From the NCBI GenBank assembly GCA_025655595.1, contig JAHXIO010000003.1, positions 186,001 through 250,000 of the forward strand: DNA of 64,000 nt, in the 5' to 3' direction. This stretch comes from Candidatus Thiodiazotropha sp. (ex Monitilora ramsayi). Its GTDB lineage: Bacteria; Pseudomonadota; Gammaproteobacteria; Chromatiales; Chromatiaceae. Below the pieces are notes generated by a model, which saw only the letters and a program-made list of their open reading frames with translations, was not told where the DNA came from and ran no database searches. The position numbers and the translations under genes were made by a program. Of the stretch, positions 1 to 9,272 are shown one piece after another. How positions within the stretch are numbered: the stretch's first letter is position 1; each line of letters opens with the position of its first letter.

Positions 1-19
1 GCCATTGATTGAAAAACAG

Positions 20-66
20 GGGCAGATCACGATTAAACTGTTTTCTACAAAACGTGATCTGTCCCT
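20..66. repeat. Inverted REP-like repeat
   Basis: The arms GGGCAGATCACG and CGTGATCTGTCCC face each other across an A/T-rich spacer. They resemble the gggacagaccac repeats at about 1366, 1426 and 56039. Elements of this kind commonly border REP-associated transposases, but none is present here. Confidence 0.5.
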
Positions 67-163
67 GACCCCGGTTTCCCAGAAAGCTTTTTAGAGAATG
101 TGGGTTCTAATTGAATACAACATACAAATCGCTCAAGATCGTGGACGCGCTAAAGCGCGCCCC

Positions 164-183
164 TTAGCTCAACCGTTAGAGCA
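164..183 (+). other. Isolated tRNA D-arm-like hairpin
   Basis: A 4-bp GCTC/GAGC stem closes an 8-nt loop (aaccgtta) and is preceded by TA, as at tRNA positions 8-9. No anticodon or T arm follows. It lies 25 nt upstream of a 39-aa ORF. It may be a tRNA remnant or a chance hairpin. Confidence 0.25.
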
Positions 184-207
184 AGCTAAAAGATTTAGGA
201 GATAAAA

Positions 208-327
208 ATGGAAATGAATGTAACAGTAAGCTTCAGATTTGAAGAAGAAAAAAAACACAAAGGATTAACTTATGAAGTTATATATCAATTCCTGCGAAGC
301 AACACACTGGGATATGGTTCGGTTTAA
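208..327 (+). CDS. Small 39-aa ORF, unknown or gene remnant
   Basis: An ATG follows a good Shine-Dalgarno (taggag, 7 nt upstream). The frame encodes 39 residues with a lysine/glutamate-rich middle (EEEKKHKG) and ends in TAA. I recognise no family. It may be the 5' remnant of a longer gene, because it sits between repeat sequences and is followed by about 290 bases without a convincing gene before mtgA. The ribosome-binding site is the only positive evidence for expression. Confidence 0.35.
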   Translation: MEMNVTVSFRFEEEKKHKGLTYEVIYQFLRSNTLGYGSV

Positions 328-620
328 CAACATTAAGGGGCACGGCTGTCATTCAATCTAGTGGTAACCGGAAGCAATTATCCTTCGATTCTTTAAAATG
401 ATAGGCCTCAAATATCTGGATTTGAATGGTAATCTTTTAGGTATTCAACATGATACATGGATGAGGCAGTGCCTTATTATCTAGTGTGACGCATAAAGTT
501 ATTCTCTCAAAGAGAAGATGATAGAGTGAATAATAAAATCGTATTCATTTATAATGAATCCTTTGTCAGGAACATCAATAAGAGCGGTAAGACCCGCATC
601 GAGACAGCGAAATCGTAGAC

Positions 621-1343
621 GTGGAAAAAAGGCATAAAAAAACGGCGTTATTTTGGTTATTGATTAAACGCCTCTTACAGACCGTTTTCATTCTGCTTTT
701 GTTTCTAGTGGGTACGATAGTGATGCTTCGTTTTATTGATCCGCCTTATTGGTCTGTGCGGGTACAACGGGCTATGGACCCGCCAGCCAGTTATCCCGAG
801 ACCATCAAGCATCAATGGTGTGATATTGATGAAATTCCACTGGCTTTGCAGCAGGCAGTTGTGGCATCTGAGGATCAGAATTTCCCACACCATTCAGGGA
901 TTGACTTGGGAGCGATTGAAAAGGCACTGACGGAAGCGAAGCAGGGTGCCGGTCTGCGCGGTGCAAGTACAATCACTCAACAGACGGTAAAGAATCTCTT
1001 TTTATGGCAGGGTAAGCATTGGAGTCGAAAGGCCCTGGAGGGTGCTCTCTCTCTGTTAGTCGAGCTACTATGGGATAAACAACGGATTCTGGAAGTCTAC
1101 CTGAATATCGCTGAGTATGGACCGGGTGTCTATGGGGTTTGTGCGGGCAGTGAATACTGGTATGGATCGCCAGTCAGTCAACTCTCCAGAAATCAGGCGG
1201 CGCGGCTGGTAGCGGTGTTGCCCAGCCCATGGCGATATCGTGCGCAACCGCCAACTCCCTTTATATCGGAAAGGGCTCGATGGATTGAGCAGCAAGTGGA
1301 TATGCTGGGCCAGGACTGGCTGAAACCGGTCCACGGTAAGTGA
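621..1343 (+). CDS. mtgA: Monofunctional biosynthetic peptidoglycan glycosyltransferase
   Basis: This is a 240-aa GT51 family enzyme that polymerises lipid II into glycan strands at the periplasmic face of the inner membrane. One N-terminal membrane segment (about residues 11-34, LIKRLLQTVFILLLF) anchors the catalytic domain. The diagnostic motifs are present: EDQNFPHHSGID with the catalytic Glu, RGASTITQQTVKNLFL, and KQRILEVYLNIAEYG. The length is typical of MtgA, and no transpeptidase domain follows. The start is GTG; no nearby ATG keeps the membrane anchor, and the Shine-Dalgarno is weak. The gene appears monocistronic and is followed by two direct repeats. Confidence 0.95.
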   Translation: MEKRHKKTALFWLLIKRLLQTVFILLLFLVGTIVMLRFIDPPYWSVRVQRAMDPPASYPETIKHQWCDIDEIPLALQQAVVASEDQNFPHHSGIDLGAIEKALTEAKQGAGLRGASTITQQTVKNLFLWQGKHWSRKALEGALSLLVELLWDKQRILEVYLNIAEYGPGVYGVCAGSEYWYGSPVSQLSRNQAARLVAVLPSPWRYRAQPPTPFISERARWIEQQVDMLGQDWLKPVHGK

Positions 1344-1365
1344 TAGGAACAAACACAAACAAGCA

Positions 1366-1445
1366 GGGGCAGACCACGGTTTATAAAAATAAAAAGTGTC
1401 GATGATAAATGATAATCTGGTAATAGGGGACAGACCAGGGTTTGT
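1366..1445 (+). repeat. Two direct copies of a gggacagaccac-type repeat
   Basis: The copies are ggggcagaccacggt (1366-1380) and ggggacagaccaggg (1426-1440), both in the same orientation just after mtgA. The second copy shares the 19-base core ggtaataggggacagacca with the reverse complement of about 56040-56060. This makes it a dispersed genomic repeat. Confidence 0.6.
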
Positions 1446-1516
1446 GTATAGAGCCCCACCCTACGATCTCTCTTACTCGGTAGGGGGAGGCTGCCCGATC
1501 AGACACCCTGAGTATA

Positions 1517-2377
1517 CTAAGCTCTCTTTTGTGCCATTGGCATCAGGATCATACCCATGACATCAAGTGCCTTGGCAAGCATGTCGTCGACGAACGGAGC
1601 GATTGTCTCCGGGCTCAGTCCTGTCATCTCCCATGCACTGGGTTCGATGGCCCAGAGCATTTCATCAACAGCAAAGCCGGCCATTTCACCCCGTGCGATG
1701 GCCAGGGCAATATGCACCAGAGCCACGTCGAGCTCTGTGTCAGTTGCCTCCTGAGGACAGTGATGGTATTTGGCAACGGAGATCAGGTTCTCTGGCAGGT
1801 TCCATGAGCGCATCAACGCCGCACCCACATCCATATGGTTGAAGCCGATAATCTGATTTTCCGTTTCCGCCAATATCCAGTCATCGCCACCAGTGACTTC
1901 CAAAACCCTCTTGGCTTTCTCCGGAATGGTCAGATAGATAGCCAGCCGTCCCACATCGTGAAGCATGCCGGCCACAAAGAGACGCTCGCTGTGTAGGGCA
2001 TTACAGTGTTGGGCCAGCATTTGAGACATGACGCCAGTGGTGACTGCGTGGCGCCAGAAGTCATCCATGTTGATCAGCTCTTCTGGAATACCGGTGAAGG
2101 ATCTGACTGCGGTTGTTGCCAACACCAGATTGCGCAGTTCATTCGTACCGGCGATGGTGACCGCCCTGGAGATGGTGTCGATCTTTGATCTCATGCCGTA
2201 GAACGGACTATTGACCAGTTTTAACAGCCTTGCCGAAATATCGACATCGTGGGAGATGATCTCAGCAAGCTTCGTCGCTGAGCAGTTAGGCTGCTCCATC
2301 ATCTGGTTGACTTGGATACAGACCTCGGGAAGCGAGACTAATTTGTCGATCTCTTGGACAAGCGATTCTGGAGTCAT
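1517..2377 (-). CDS. HDOD domain protein
   Basis: This 286-aa protein has an HDOD domain over most of its length. The N-terminal half (LPEVCIQVNQMM, HDVDISARLLKLVNSPFYG) and the central AGMLHDVGRLAIY segment with its His-Asp pair match the family. HDOD proteins are mostly non-enzymatic HD relatives that act as signalling adaptors, often in cyclic-di-GMP or chemotaxis-type circuits. No extra sensory or GGDEF domain is fused. The gene stands alone. Its ATG follows an AGGAACAT-like stretch. The specific target is unknown. Confidence 0.9.
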   Translation of the reverse strand: MTPESLVQEIDKLVSLPEVCIQVNQMMEQPNCSATKLAEIISHDVDISARLLKLVNSPFYGMRSKIDTISRAVTIAGTNELRNLVLATTAVRSFTGIPEELINMDDFWRHAVTTGVMSQMLAQHCNALHSERLFVAGMLHDVGRLAIYLTIPEKAKRVLEVTGGDDWILAETENQIIGFNHMDVGAALMRSWNLPENLISVAKYHHCPQEATDTELDVALVHIALAIARGEMAGFAVDEMLWAIEPSAWEMTGLSPETIAPFVDDMLAKALDVMGMILMPMAQKRA

Positions 2378-2676
2378 GATGCAGTATGTTCCTAATAGTC
2401 AATGAGCCGCCTCCAGAACCACAGAAAATATATTAAATGTACGTCGTTTAATGGTATTGCAACTGATCTCAAATCCTTTTGAAACATGCATTGTATTTTG
2501 GTACTCCATTATAGGTAGAAATTCAAAATCCGCATGTGAGGAAAGCGTTTAATTGATCGTTCTGAGGAAAATATCTGAACTGGTTCACACAATTTAGAAA
2601 TATGATCCGACCATATTTCCAACAATCATTTCTATCTGTATGACAATCCTCCAAGTTGAGGTCAATGATATGAATA

Positions 2677-3057
2677 TCAGATCGCAGCATGCTTGCTGAT
2701 GAGATTGATGGTTTCCACAATCTGCGTTTTCGATTGGCAGAGAATGAAACCTGAGGAGAGCTCAACACCACCTTTTTTCCAGAAGACTTTTAATATGCTC
2801 TCTTCCGATAGGGAATGGCCGGCATGTGTTTTACCGAGTGAAACGGATCGTATCTGATGATAGGGAATCGCCATCGGCATGGATGAGATGTAAATACGAA
2901 AGTGTAGAGCGTCACTGTCCAGCCAGAATTTGCCCTTACCGGTCATATAGAAGGGATTGTCCCGAAACTTCAACCAGCTTTGGTTACCGACTTCGGTCCC
3001 CAGGTATTGATCCGAGTAGTCACCTGAGTTCGATAGACTACCAAACATATCTAACAA
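2677..3057 (-). CDS. Hypothetical protein, 126 aa
   Basis: I do not recognise this family. The 126-residue protein has no signal peptide or membrane segment. It alternates short hydrophobic and polar stretches (ALHFRIYISSMPMAIPYHQIRSVSLG), which suggests a beta-rich fold reminiscent of bacterial PH-like domains. That resemblance is by pattern only. A competing frame over the same region lacks comparable composition. The coding call rests on length and composition. Confidence 0.5.
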   Translation of the reverse strand: MLDMFGSLSNSGDYSDQYLGTEVGNQSWLKFRDNPFYMTGKGKFWLDSDALHFRIYISSMPMAIPYHQIRSVSLGKTHAGHSLSEESILKVFWKKGGVELSSGFILCQSKTQIVETINLISKHAAI

Positions 3058-3133
3058 AACGGCTTAGCGTTATCATGTCTAATGGATTACGGAGAAAGAT
3101 CATCGTCGATAGTCGGTGACGGGTGCCTGAAGT

Positions 3134-3406
3134 TCATGTCTCCATCTGTTCAGGCAACACTTTAAAGACCAAATTCGATATCCGGCTGTTCTTCTGGCAA
3201 TTGTTGGAAACTCTGAAGAGATTATTCTCCAACTCAAATTCAACAGACCATAAGGCTTCGTAAACGAGTTCGCTGCTCTCCTCCAAGCCGAACGCATTTA
3301 TGACCTCTGATGATCTGACCGTTACATGAGAATCACCCCGTGTGCGAGCGGGATTGATGTACCTGTCCTTGCAGTAAGTCCTGATTTTCTCTTTAGACGC
3401 CGACAT
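3134..3406 (-). CDS. Hypothetical protein, 90 aa
   Basis: This is a 90-aa soluble, charged protein with no recognised motif. It has a central acidic helix (GLEESSELVYEALWSVEFELENN). It lies upstream of the 126-aa hypothetical on the same strand with a 76-bp gap, so the two may be co-transcribed. The function is unknown, and a chance ORF cannot be excluded. Confidence 0.4.
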   Translation of the reverse strand: MSASKEKIRTYCKDRYINPARTRGDSHVTVRSSEVINAFGLEESSELVYEALWSVEFELENNLFRVSNNCQKNSRISNLVFKVLPEQMET

Positions 3407-4070
3407 ATCCAGTTTCAGTTATTGTGTGATTATTTCTGAAATTTAAGAAATGTCCCGTTTCATCTGAAATCACTCCCACAAATAGCCCCAGATATACAAC
3501 ATCAGAATGCTGTCGCATGTTTTCTGAAATTGATGTCTTCAGTTTTTTGTCGCTGGGACAGGGTGATTTGTAAGGTGATGCGTTAACACCGTAGTAAGTG
3601 AGGCATCGTTTTGGATAATGTAGGCGCTTAATGTAACTCGACCTCTTTTCGTCGTCTTTAGACGCTTAATTCAATAGCTTGTGCGGCAGTCTGCGTTCAG
3701 TGCCACATTGATTGCTGATCATTTAGATTTAGACAAATTCTAGATATAATCAGATGCCATCCTGGCAATGCCTGGAGATGCCTGATTCAGTGCAGCGGAG
3801 AAATGTAACAGCATGTGGAATCGCCGTATTGACTGAAATCAATAAAACCGCACTTCCCATGCATTGATTCAGGTCAAACCGGAAAATAACGATACCTGTC
3901 ACAAATCAATAAGTATTTGGAAAGATTCATGGATTAAAGAGAGATATATTCCGATGTTCCGTGAATCCCTTTGTCGGATATCCATCCAAATGTCCCCTAA
4001 TCGATCTTCATTAGAGAATGGAAGCGTCTAGGCAGATCGGTGGCGGATAAGTAGTAGGCCTCATGAAACG
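3407..4070. other. Intergenic, no gene seen
   Basis: This stretch of about 660 bases has no ORF of convincing length, no tRNA and no clear terminator. It is moderately AT-rich. It separates the hypothetical pair from the 3' end of putA. Confidence 0.6.
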
Positions 4071-6956
4071 TTAAGAGAGTGGTGCGACACCGCGTCTCAT
4101 TGTATTTTCAGTGATGCACTTGGCCTCGACGAACTGCATCAGGTAATCCTTGCCGCCCGCTTTGTAGCCGATACCGCTCATCTGATGACCGCCGAAGGGT
4201 TGTCTGTTGACCAGGGCACCGGTTATGCCGCGGTTCAGATAGAGATTGCCCGCATGTAAAGCATGTCCGGCCAGTTCAAGATGTGCCGGGCTACGGGAGT
4301 AAATCCCCCCGGTCAGCGCATAGCGGGTAGAGTTGGCGATGCTGAATGCCTGATCGAGGTTCTTCGCCGGTATCAGCGCAACGACCGGGCCAAATATCTC
4401 CTCCTGCGCCAAAAAGCTATCTGGCTGGACATCCTTGAACAGGGTGGGAGGCACGTAATAGCCCTCGGTTTCTGACGGGACATCGGCTTGGCAATAGCGG
4501 TCTCCGTATGCGTTGCCTGCGTCAATGGCGTTGAGGATCCTCTTTCTGGCATGCTTATTGATGACCGGTCCCACCTCCGAATGAGATAGTGCCGGGTCGG
4601 TGATGATCAGGCTGTCAACGGCATCGGCCAATCGCCTACAGATCCTCTCATACTGCGATTCGACAACGATCACGCGGGAGCAGGCACTACACTTCTGCCC
4701 CTGAAAGCCAAACGCCGATTGCAGAATACCGCTGATAGCTTCATCGGGATCGGCGCTACTGTCGATGATGATCGCATTCTTCCCGCCCATCTCCGCGATG
4801 ACTTTCTTGAAGTGGTGTTGGTTGTCTGTAAATTCCGCGGTGTTTCTCTGTATCCGCTGGCCTACCGCCAGTGAGCCTGTGAAGGCGATCAGATTGACAT
4901 CGGGATGGCATACCAAATACTCACCGACTTCACTGCCGGCACCTGGAAGATAGTTGACGACACCGGGTGGAATGCCGATCTCATGCATGGCTTTGATCAG
5001 GTGTGCGGCAACGACCGGGGTATCGGAGGCCGGCTTTACAATAGCGCAGTTACCGGCGACCAGACTTGCCGAGAGCATGCCGGTCAAAATGGCCAGTGGG
5101 AAGTTCCAGGGCGGTACGATCAGGCAGACGCCTCTGGCCTGATAGCGGTGCAGGTTCTCCTCTCCCGGTACGTGGATCTGCCGATCGGTGAGCAGTGTCT
5201 CCGCCTGGTCCGCATAGTAGTTCAGAAAGTCGATGGCTTCACAGACATCGGCATCCGCCTCTCTCCAGTTTTTTCCCGCTTCAAAGATCTCGAGGGCTGA
5301 GAAGTAGTCCCGTCGTTGGTTTAGATGCGCAGCCGTCTTTCTCAAGAGGCTGGCCCGGTCCGATATCGATCTGTTTCTCCAGTCATTCAGAGAGGAGAGG
5401 GCGGCTGTGACTGCGGTATCGGCTTCTGTTTTTCCGGCGCAGGATGTCCTGCCGACACGAATTGCCGGATCGGCCGGGCAGAGAGATACGATCTTATCCC
5501 GGGTCTCCACCGAACGGCCTGCGATCACCAAAGGATGATCCTGGCCAAGCTCCCGCCGGACTGTTTCGATTGCCTGTTGGAAACGGCCCTGTTCATCGAT
5601 ATCGACAAACCGTCTCGTATCACAGTTTATAAATAGAGGGGTTGGTTCGTTTGCTTCGACATGGGTCTGTTGCGGTGATTTGAACAATTCAGCGGGAGGT
5701 GTGTTCCGCTGTTGCAATCTTTCGATGGCCTGACTGCTGGCATTCTCCAACAGACGCCTGACCAGATAGGCCATACCGGGAATCAGTCTACCGAAAGGCA
5801 GGTAGATGCGTAGCCGATAGCCGAGATCCACAAGTGCCTGCTGATAGTGCGGTGCCATGCCATAGAGCATCTGAAACTCAACCCGGTCGCGTGTGATATC
5901 CTTTTCCTCCATCAGAGCCATAGCGAGCGCAAGACTACGGGGGTTGTGTGTGGCAACGGCAAGCCTGATCCGTTGATGATGAGCGAGAAGGATTTCAAGG
6001 CCGCTCTCATAAGCGATGTCAGTCTCAGATTGCGTCGGCCAGACAGGACTTTGCCACCCCTTCTGTCTTGCGAGGACCATCTCCTGGTCCCAATAGGCGC
6101 CGCGAACCCAGCGGATATGAAAGGGAGTCTCCCTTCGGCTTGCCATATCGATAACGGTCTCCACATCATCATCCGCAGATGTCAGATAACTCTGCAGCGC
6201 CATGCCTATGCCATCCCATGTCTTAAACTGATCGTCAAACAGGATGGTTTTGAATACCGACATGATGAGCGGCTTCTTCTCAAAATCCTCCATATCCAGG
6301 GTGATACTGACCTTCTGCTCTCTGGCTTTGAGAAGTATGGGGCGGATCCTGTCCATGATCGCTGTGTGGTTCCCCGACAGGTTCAATACATCGATCCGCG
6401 GGCAGAGCGAGGAGAGCTTTAGGGAACACTGCAGGTCAGACTGCTCCTGTCTGGACAGGCTGTCGATAAGATTCAGATAGGCAGACTGATATCGATCGGC
6501 CTCGCGATCGCTCAGCGTCAGCTCGCCAAGCAGATCGAGAGAGACATGGCAGCCGGTTGATACGATTTCATCGATCGATTTTGCGATTTTATCCGGATCA
6601 TCACTGACCATGTATTGTGTGGCCAGCATCTCAACCGCGTGTCGGATACTCTTTGCCAATAGGGTATTGCCGAGCAACTTGCCCGAGGCAATCGCCACCT
6701 TTCCAAGCGTCGGCATCGGGAATTCGTCTTCTTTGAAGTACTCATTGAAAAGTTCGACGATATCGTGATCGTCAGTCAGTGTGGGCAGGACATCAACGAA
6801 TCGTAGTGCCCGGATGCGGAAGTCTTCATATTGATTGAGCTTCTCCAGAAAATGTTGGATCCAACCGGAAACCAGGCCCTCTCCCTTTTGAAGATTGTCG
6901 GCGCGTTCGAGTAACCGTTCGCCGTGTGTCAAGATCTGTTTCTGTCGGTCGGGCAT
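4071..6956 (-). CDS. putA: Bifunctional proline dehydrogenase / L-glutamate-5-semialdehyde dehydrogenase
   Basis: This 961-aa PutA oxidises proline to glutamate, using FAD then NAD+. Residues about 1-430 carry the arm and the PRODH barrel (RGAYWDQE, EFQMLYGM, RIYLPFGRLIPGM). About 470-950 carry the aldehyde dehydrogenase, with PPWNFPLAI, the Glu in EMGGKNAII, the catalytic Cys in GQKCSACSR and EIFGPVVAL. It is a short PutA without the N-terminal ribbon-helix-helix DNA-binding domain of the E. coli protein, so it should not autoregulate. It is divergent from an ornithine cyclodeaminase gene across 117 bp, which fits a shared arginine/ornithine/proline catabolic module. Confidence 0.96.
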   Translation of the reverse strand: MPDRQKQILTHGERLLERADNLQKGEGLVSGWIQHFLEKLNQYEDFRIRALRFVDVLPTLTDDHDIVELFNEYFKEDEFPMPTLGKVAIASGKLLGNTLLAKSIRHAVEMLATQYMVSDDPDKIAKSIDEIVSTGCHVSLDLLGELTLSDREADRYQSAYLNLIDSLSRQEQSDLQCSLKLSSLCPRIDVLNLSGNHTAIMDRIRPILLKAREQKVSITLDMEDFEKKPLIMSVFKTILFDDQFKTWDGIGMALQSYLTSADDDVETVIDMASRRETPFHIRWVRGAYWDQEMVLARQKGWQSPVWPTQSETDIAYESGLEILLAHHQRIRLAVATHNPRSLALAMALMEEKDITRDRVEFQMLYGMAPHYQQALVDLGYRLRIYLPFGRLIPGMAYLVRRLLENASSQAIERLQQRNTPPAELFKSPQQTHVEANEPTPLFINCDTRRFVDIDEQGRFQQAIETVRRELGQDHPLVIAGRSVETRDKIVSLCPADPAIRVGRTSCAGKTEADTAVTAALSSLNDWRNRSISDRASLLRKTAAHLNQRRDYFSALEIFEAGKNWREADADVCEAIDFLNYYADQAETLLTDRQIHVPGEENLHRYQARGVCLIVPPWNFPLAILTGMLSASLVAGNCAIVKPASDTPVVAAHLIKAMHEIGIPPGVVNYLPGAGSEVGEYLVCHPDVNLIAFTGSLAVGQRIQRNTAEFTDNQHHFKKVIAEMGGKNAIIIDSSADPDEAISGILQSAFGFQGQKCSACSRVIVVESQYERICRRLADAVDSLIITDPALSHSEVGPVINKHARKRILNAIDAGNAYGDRYCQADVPSETEGYYVPPTLFKDVQPDSFLAQEEIFGPVVALIPAKNLDQAFSIANSTRYALTGGIYSRSPAHLELAGHALHAGNLYLNRGITGALVNRQPFGGHQMSGIGYKAGGKDYLMQFVEAKCITENTMRRGVAPLS

Positions 6957-7073
6957 TGCCTGTCGGCCTAAACTGGAGCTCGTGTTAAGTATAGAAACCC
7001 AAACAGATTAATTTCTGTATGAAATAACCATTGCATCTCAAGGTCAAATGGAGAAATAGCGTGGGATATCGAT

Positions 7074-8084
7074 ATGCGGATATTGTCTGTAAAAGATATA
7101 CGGCGGTTGATACAACAGTATGGCCTGCAACCCTTTCTCAATGCACTCACCGAGCGCATGGCGAATGATTTTTCCCGTTGGAACGATTTCAAAAAATCTC
7201 CACGCCATGCAACTCATTACGAGAACGGCGTTCTTGAGTTGATGCCCTGTTCCGATCAGACGTACTACAGCTTCAAATATATCAATGGTCATCCCGGCAA
7301 CGTGGCGCTGGGATTGCCCAGTATCGTTTCCGTGGGAATGCTGGTCGAAGTGGCGACCGGCATGCCTGTCCTGATCTCTGAAATGGGTATTATGACGGCA
7401 TTGAGAACCGCCGCGGCCACGGCGTTGGGAACCAGACACCTGGCGCGCCGGGAGAGCCACCGTGTCGGTATCATCGGCTGCGGCGCCCAGGCGGAATTCC
7501 AGCTCCTGGCGATAGCCAATGAGCTCCCGATAGACCGGGTGAACTATCTGGATATCGACGCCGGTGCCATGACAAAATTCTCGGCGAATCTGAAACATCA
7601 GGATTGGTCGATGCATCAGGCCAGGGACATGGACGACCTCCTGGCGGATATCGATCTACTGGTAACTGCCACCGCTGCACGAAAGAGAGCCGTATTGTTC
7701 CAAACGGAACAGATTTCTCCAGGCATGCATATTCACGCCATCGGGGGGGACTGCCCCGGCAAGACTGAGTTGCCGCCCGATCTCATCTCGAAAGCCACCG
7801 TTGTCGTGGAGTATCTGCCACAGACACGACATGAAGGGGAGATGCAGAATTCACCTACCGATATCAAAGTCGTGGAGCTGCATCAATTGATCAATGGCGA
7901 ACACCCGGGACGAACATCAGCGGAGGAGATCACGCTGTTTGACGCGGTCGGTTTTGCCCTGGAGGACTTCAGTGGAATAATGCTGTTGCACGAATTGGCG
8001 CAGAAGTATGAGATCGGCGAATCGATCGATATGCTGGCGATTCCACCCGACCCGAAGGATCTATACGGCTTTCTGTTTAACTGA
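7074..8084 (+). CDS. ocd: Ornithine cyclodeaminase family protein
   Basis: This 336-aa member of the OCD/mu-crystallin family has a Rossmann motif VGIIGCGAQAEFQ near residue 128 and the family segments GMPVLISEMGIMTALRTAA and HAIGGDCPGKTEL. It probably converts ornithine to proline and ammonia with bound NAD. The neighbours support this: arginase supplies ornithine from the facing strand and PutA consumes proline. Related reductases for other imino acids share the fold, so the substrate is inferred from context. Its stop codon overlaps the arginase 3' end by 8 nt. Confidence 0.88.
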   Translation: MRILSVKDIRRLIQQYGLQPFLNALTERMANDFSRWNDFKKSPRHATHYENGVLELMPCSDQTYYSFKYINGHPGNVALGLPSIVSVGMLVEVATGMPVLISEMGIMTALRTAAATALGTRHLARRESHRVGIIGCGAQAEFQLLAIANELPIDRVNYLDIDAGAMTKFSANLKHQDWSMHQARDMDDLLADIDLLVTATAARKRAVLFQTEQISPGMHIHAIGGDCPGKTELPPDLISKATVVVEYLPQTRHEGEMQNSPTDIKVVELHQLINGEHPGRTSAEEITLFDAVGFALEDFSGIMLLHELAQKYEIGESIDMLAIPPDPKDLYGFLFN

Positions 8085-8937
8085 ATACCGCCCGAACGAT
8101 TTTCGGTATCGATTGTGTCGTCTTCAGCTTGCGGTCCGCGAAGGGATTGAATTCCGATATCTCCAATGCCACAGGCACGGGTAGGGAAGAGAGCGCAGTC
8201 AGCAACGACTTGAGTCTGATTCCGTTAGGTACAGGGACTGCAACGCCAGGTATGTCCCTTGGATCGATGGCGTCCAGGTCGATGCTGATACCGATGGCAT
8301 CGCAGTGGGCTGACAACCGTCGCCAGCTCTGATGCAATGCCCGCTGCAAACCCAGCCGGTGAATCTGGGTCATCAGTTGATAGTCGACGCCTAACCTGTC
8401 CAGATGCCATTTCTCCACCGATTCGTAACTGTGAATGCCTGTCAAGATGATCTGATCGGCCTCCATGACCGGCTGATCTCCCCTGATTTTATCCAACAGG
8501 GGATCGCGCATTCCCAGCAGTGCCGCAACCGGCATGCCATGGGGATTGCCAGAAGGGCTGGTCGCACTGGTGTGCGCATCCATATGGGCGTCGATCCAGA
8601 TCAAACCCAGACGTCGGCCCGACTTCGCCGATGCCTCCATGACACCGCCCCAGATGCCGATTGCAGCGCTGTGATCGCCGCTCAAAAAGACGAAACACCG
8701 GCCTTGTCGCACAAGTCGCCGCGTCTGTTCACGGACCTGGTGGTTAAGCTCGATGAGTGAGTTGATACGGTCACCTGCCGGTGGGGGGATAGGGCGGTTC
8801 CATCTCACCAACCCTGCATTCTGGCGTTGACCGCAATGACGCAAGACAGACGGTCCCAAGTGACAGGAACAGAGACGACTTCCCAATGATGAAGCCGTAC
8901 TGAGACCTGTTATCCGTCTTCTAAACCCTATGCACAT
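8077..8937 (-). CDS. rocF: Arginase family protein
   Basis: This 286-aa ureohydrolase carries the binuclear manganese ligands: SGDHS (87-90), DAHMDAH (116-122) and SIDLDAIDP (218-226). Arginase hydrolyses arginine to ornithine and urea. Agmatinase or formiminoglutamase would share these motifs, but the adjoining OCD and PutA genes favour arginase. The first ~50 residues are divergent and Cys/Arg-rich, and no clear Shine-Dalgarno precedes the ATG, so the true start may differ. It is convergent with the cyclodeaminase gene. Confidence 0.87.
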   Translation of the reverse strand: MCIGFRRRITGLSTASSLGSRLCSCHLGPSVLRHCGQRQNAGLVRWNRPIPPPAGDRINSLIELNHQVREQTRRLVRQGRCFVFLSGDHSAAIGIWGGVMEASAKSGRRLGLIWIDAHMDAHTSATSPSGNPHGMPVAALLGMRDPLLDKIRGDQPVMEADQIILTGIHSYESVEKWHLDRLGVDYQLMTQIHRLGLQRALHQSWRRLSAHCDAIGISIDLDAIDPRDIPGVAVPVPNGIRLKSLLTALSSLPVPVALEISEFNPFADRKLKTTQSIPKIVRAVFS

Positions 8938-8961
8938 CAGAGTAGGCGGTTGTTTAAGATA

Positions 8962-9222
8962 TTAAGGGGTTAGACCGGCTTTTAATGGAAATGTTAATCG
9001 GCTACTGAACCGATCACGGCCAAACGGATTGGTATGGCGGTATTCGAACAAGAGGTGGCTTTCTCTCAGTACACAATATGCACTCAGAGAAAACCACCCC
9101 TTGCGCAGGGCTTGCTTCTCTTTACGACGCTTCGCTTTTTGAGTTTTCTCATGCACGCCACCTTTGCGTAACAATGGATGGTTGTGCAAGAGATTGCGCG
9201 GTTTGTTTGAACGATTTTTCAT
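8962..9222 (-). CDS. Small basic protein downstream of rtcB
   Basis: This ORF of about 86 aa begins MKNRSNKPRNLLHNHPLLRKGG and is strongly basic. The ATG at 9222 is preferred over an upstream one because GAGG lies about 10 nt before it. The N-terminal 50 residues look constrained, while the rest may be spurious: a long hairpin (about 9055-9098) falls inside the frame. The motif HPLLRKGGVHEK is loosely reminiscent of ribosome-rescue factor ArfA, but I would not assign that. It is the last gene of the apparent rtcB operon. Confidence 0.55.
   Translation of the reverse strand: MKNRSNKPRNLLHNHPLLRKGGVHEKTQKAKRRKEKQALRKGWFSLSAYCVLRESHLLFEYRHTNPFGRDRFSSRLTFPLKAGLTP
9055..9098 (-). terminator. Long imperfect hairpin at operon 3' end
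   Basis: The arms GGTGGCTTTCTCT and AGAGAAAACCACC face each other across about 18 nt. On the minus strand a weak T-rich tract (TCTTGTT) follows. It could terminate or stabilise the rtcB operon transcript. It overlaps the 3' part of the small basic ORF. Confidence 0.4.
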
Positions 9223-9246
9223 GACGTTTTTTTCCTCTGTTAAATA

Positions 9247-9272
9247 AAGTGGGCCAGCGCCCTGGCCCACTT
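9247..9272 (-). other. 11-bp perfect hairpin between rtcB and next gene
   Basis: AAGTGGGCCAG pairs perfectly with CTGGCCCACTT around a 4-nt loop. The hairpin starts at the rtcB stop codon. There is no proper U-tract, so an RNA-processing or 3'-protecting stem is more likely than a terminator. Confidence 0.6.

Noticed and set aside
2523-2771. Minus-strand 82-codon frame
   Set aside because: It overlaps the better 126-aa frame and has an unlikely composition.
8962-9222. Ribosome-rescue factor ArfA
   Set aside because: HPLLRKGG is only loosely like the ArfA DPLFRQR region, and the rest does not match. Called as a small basic protein.
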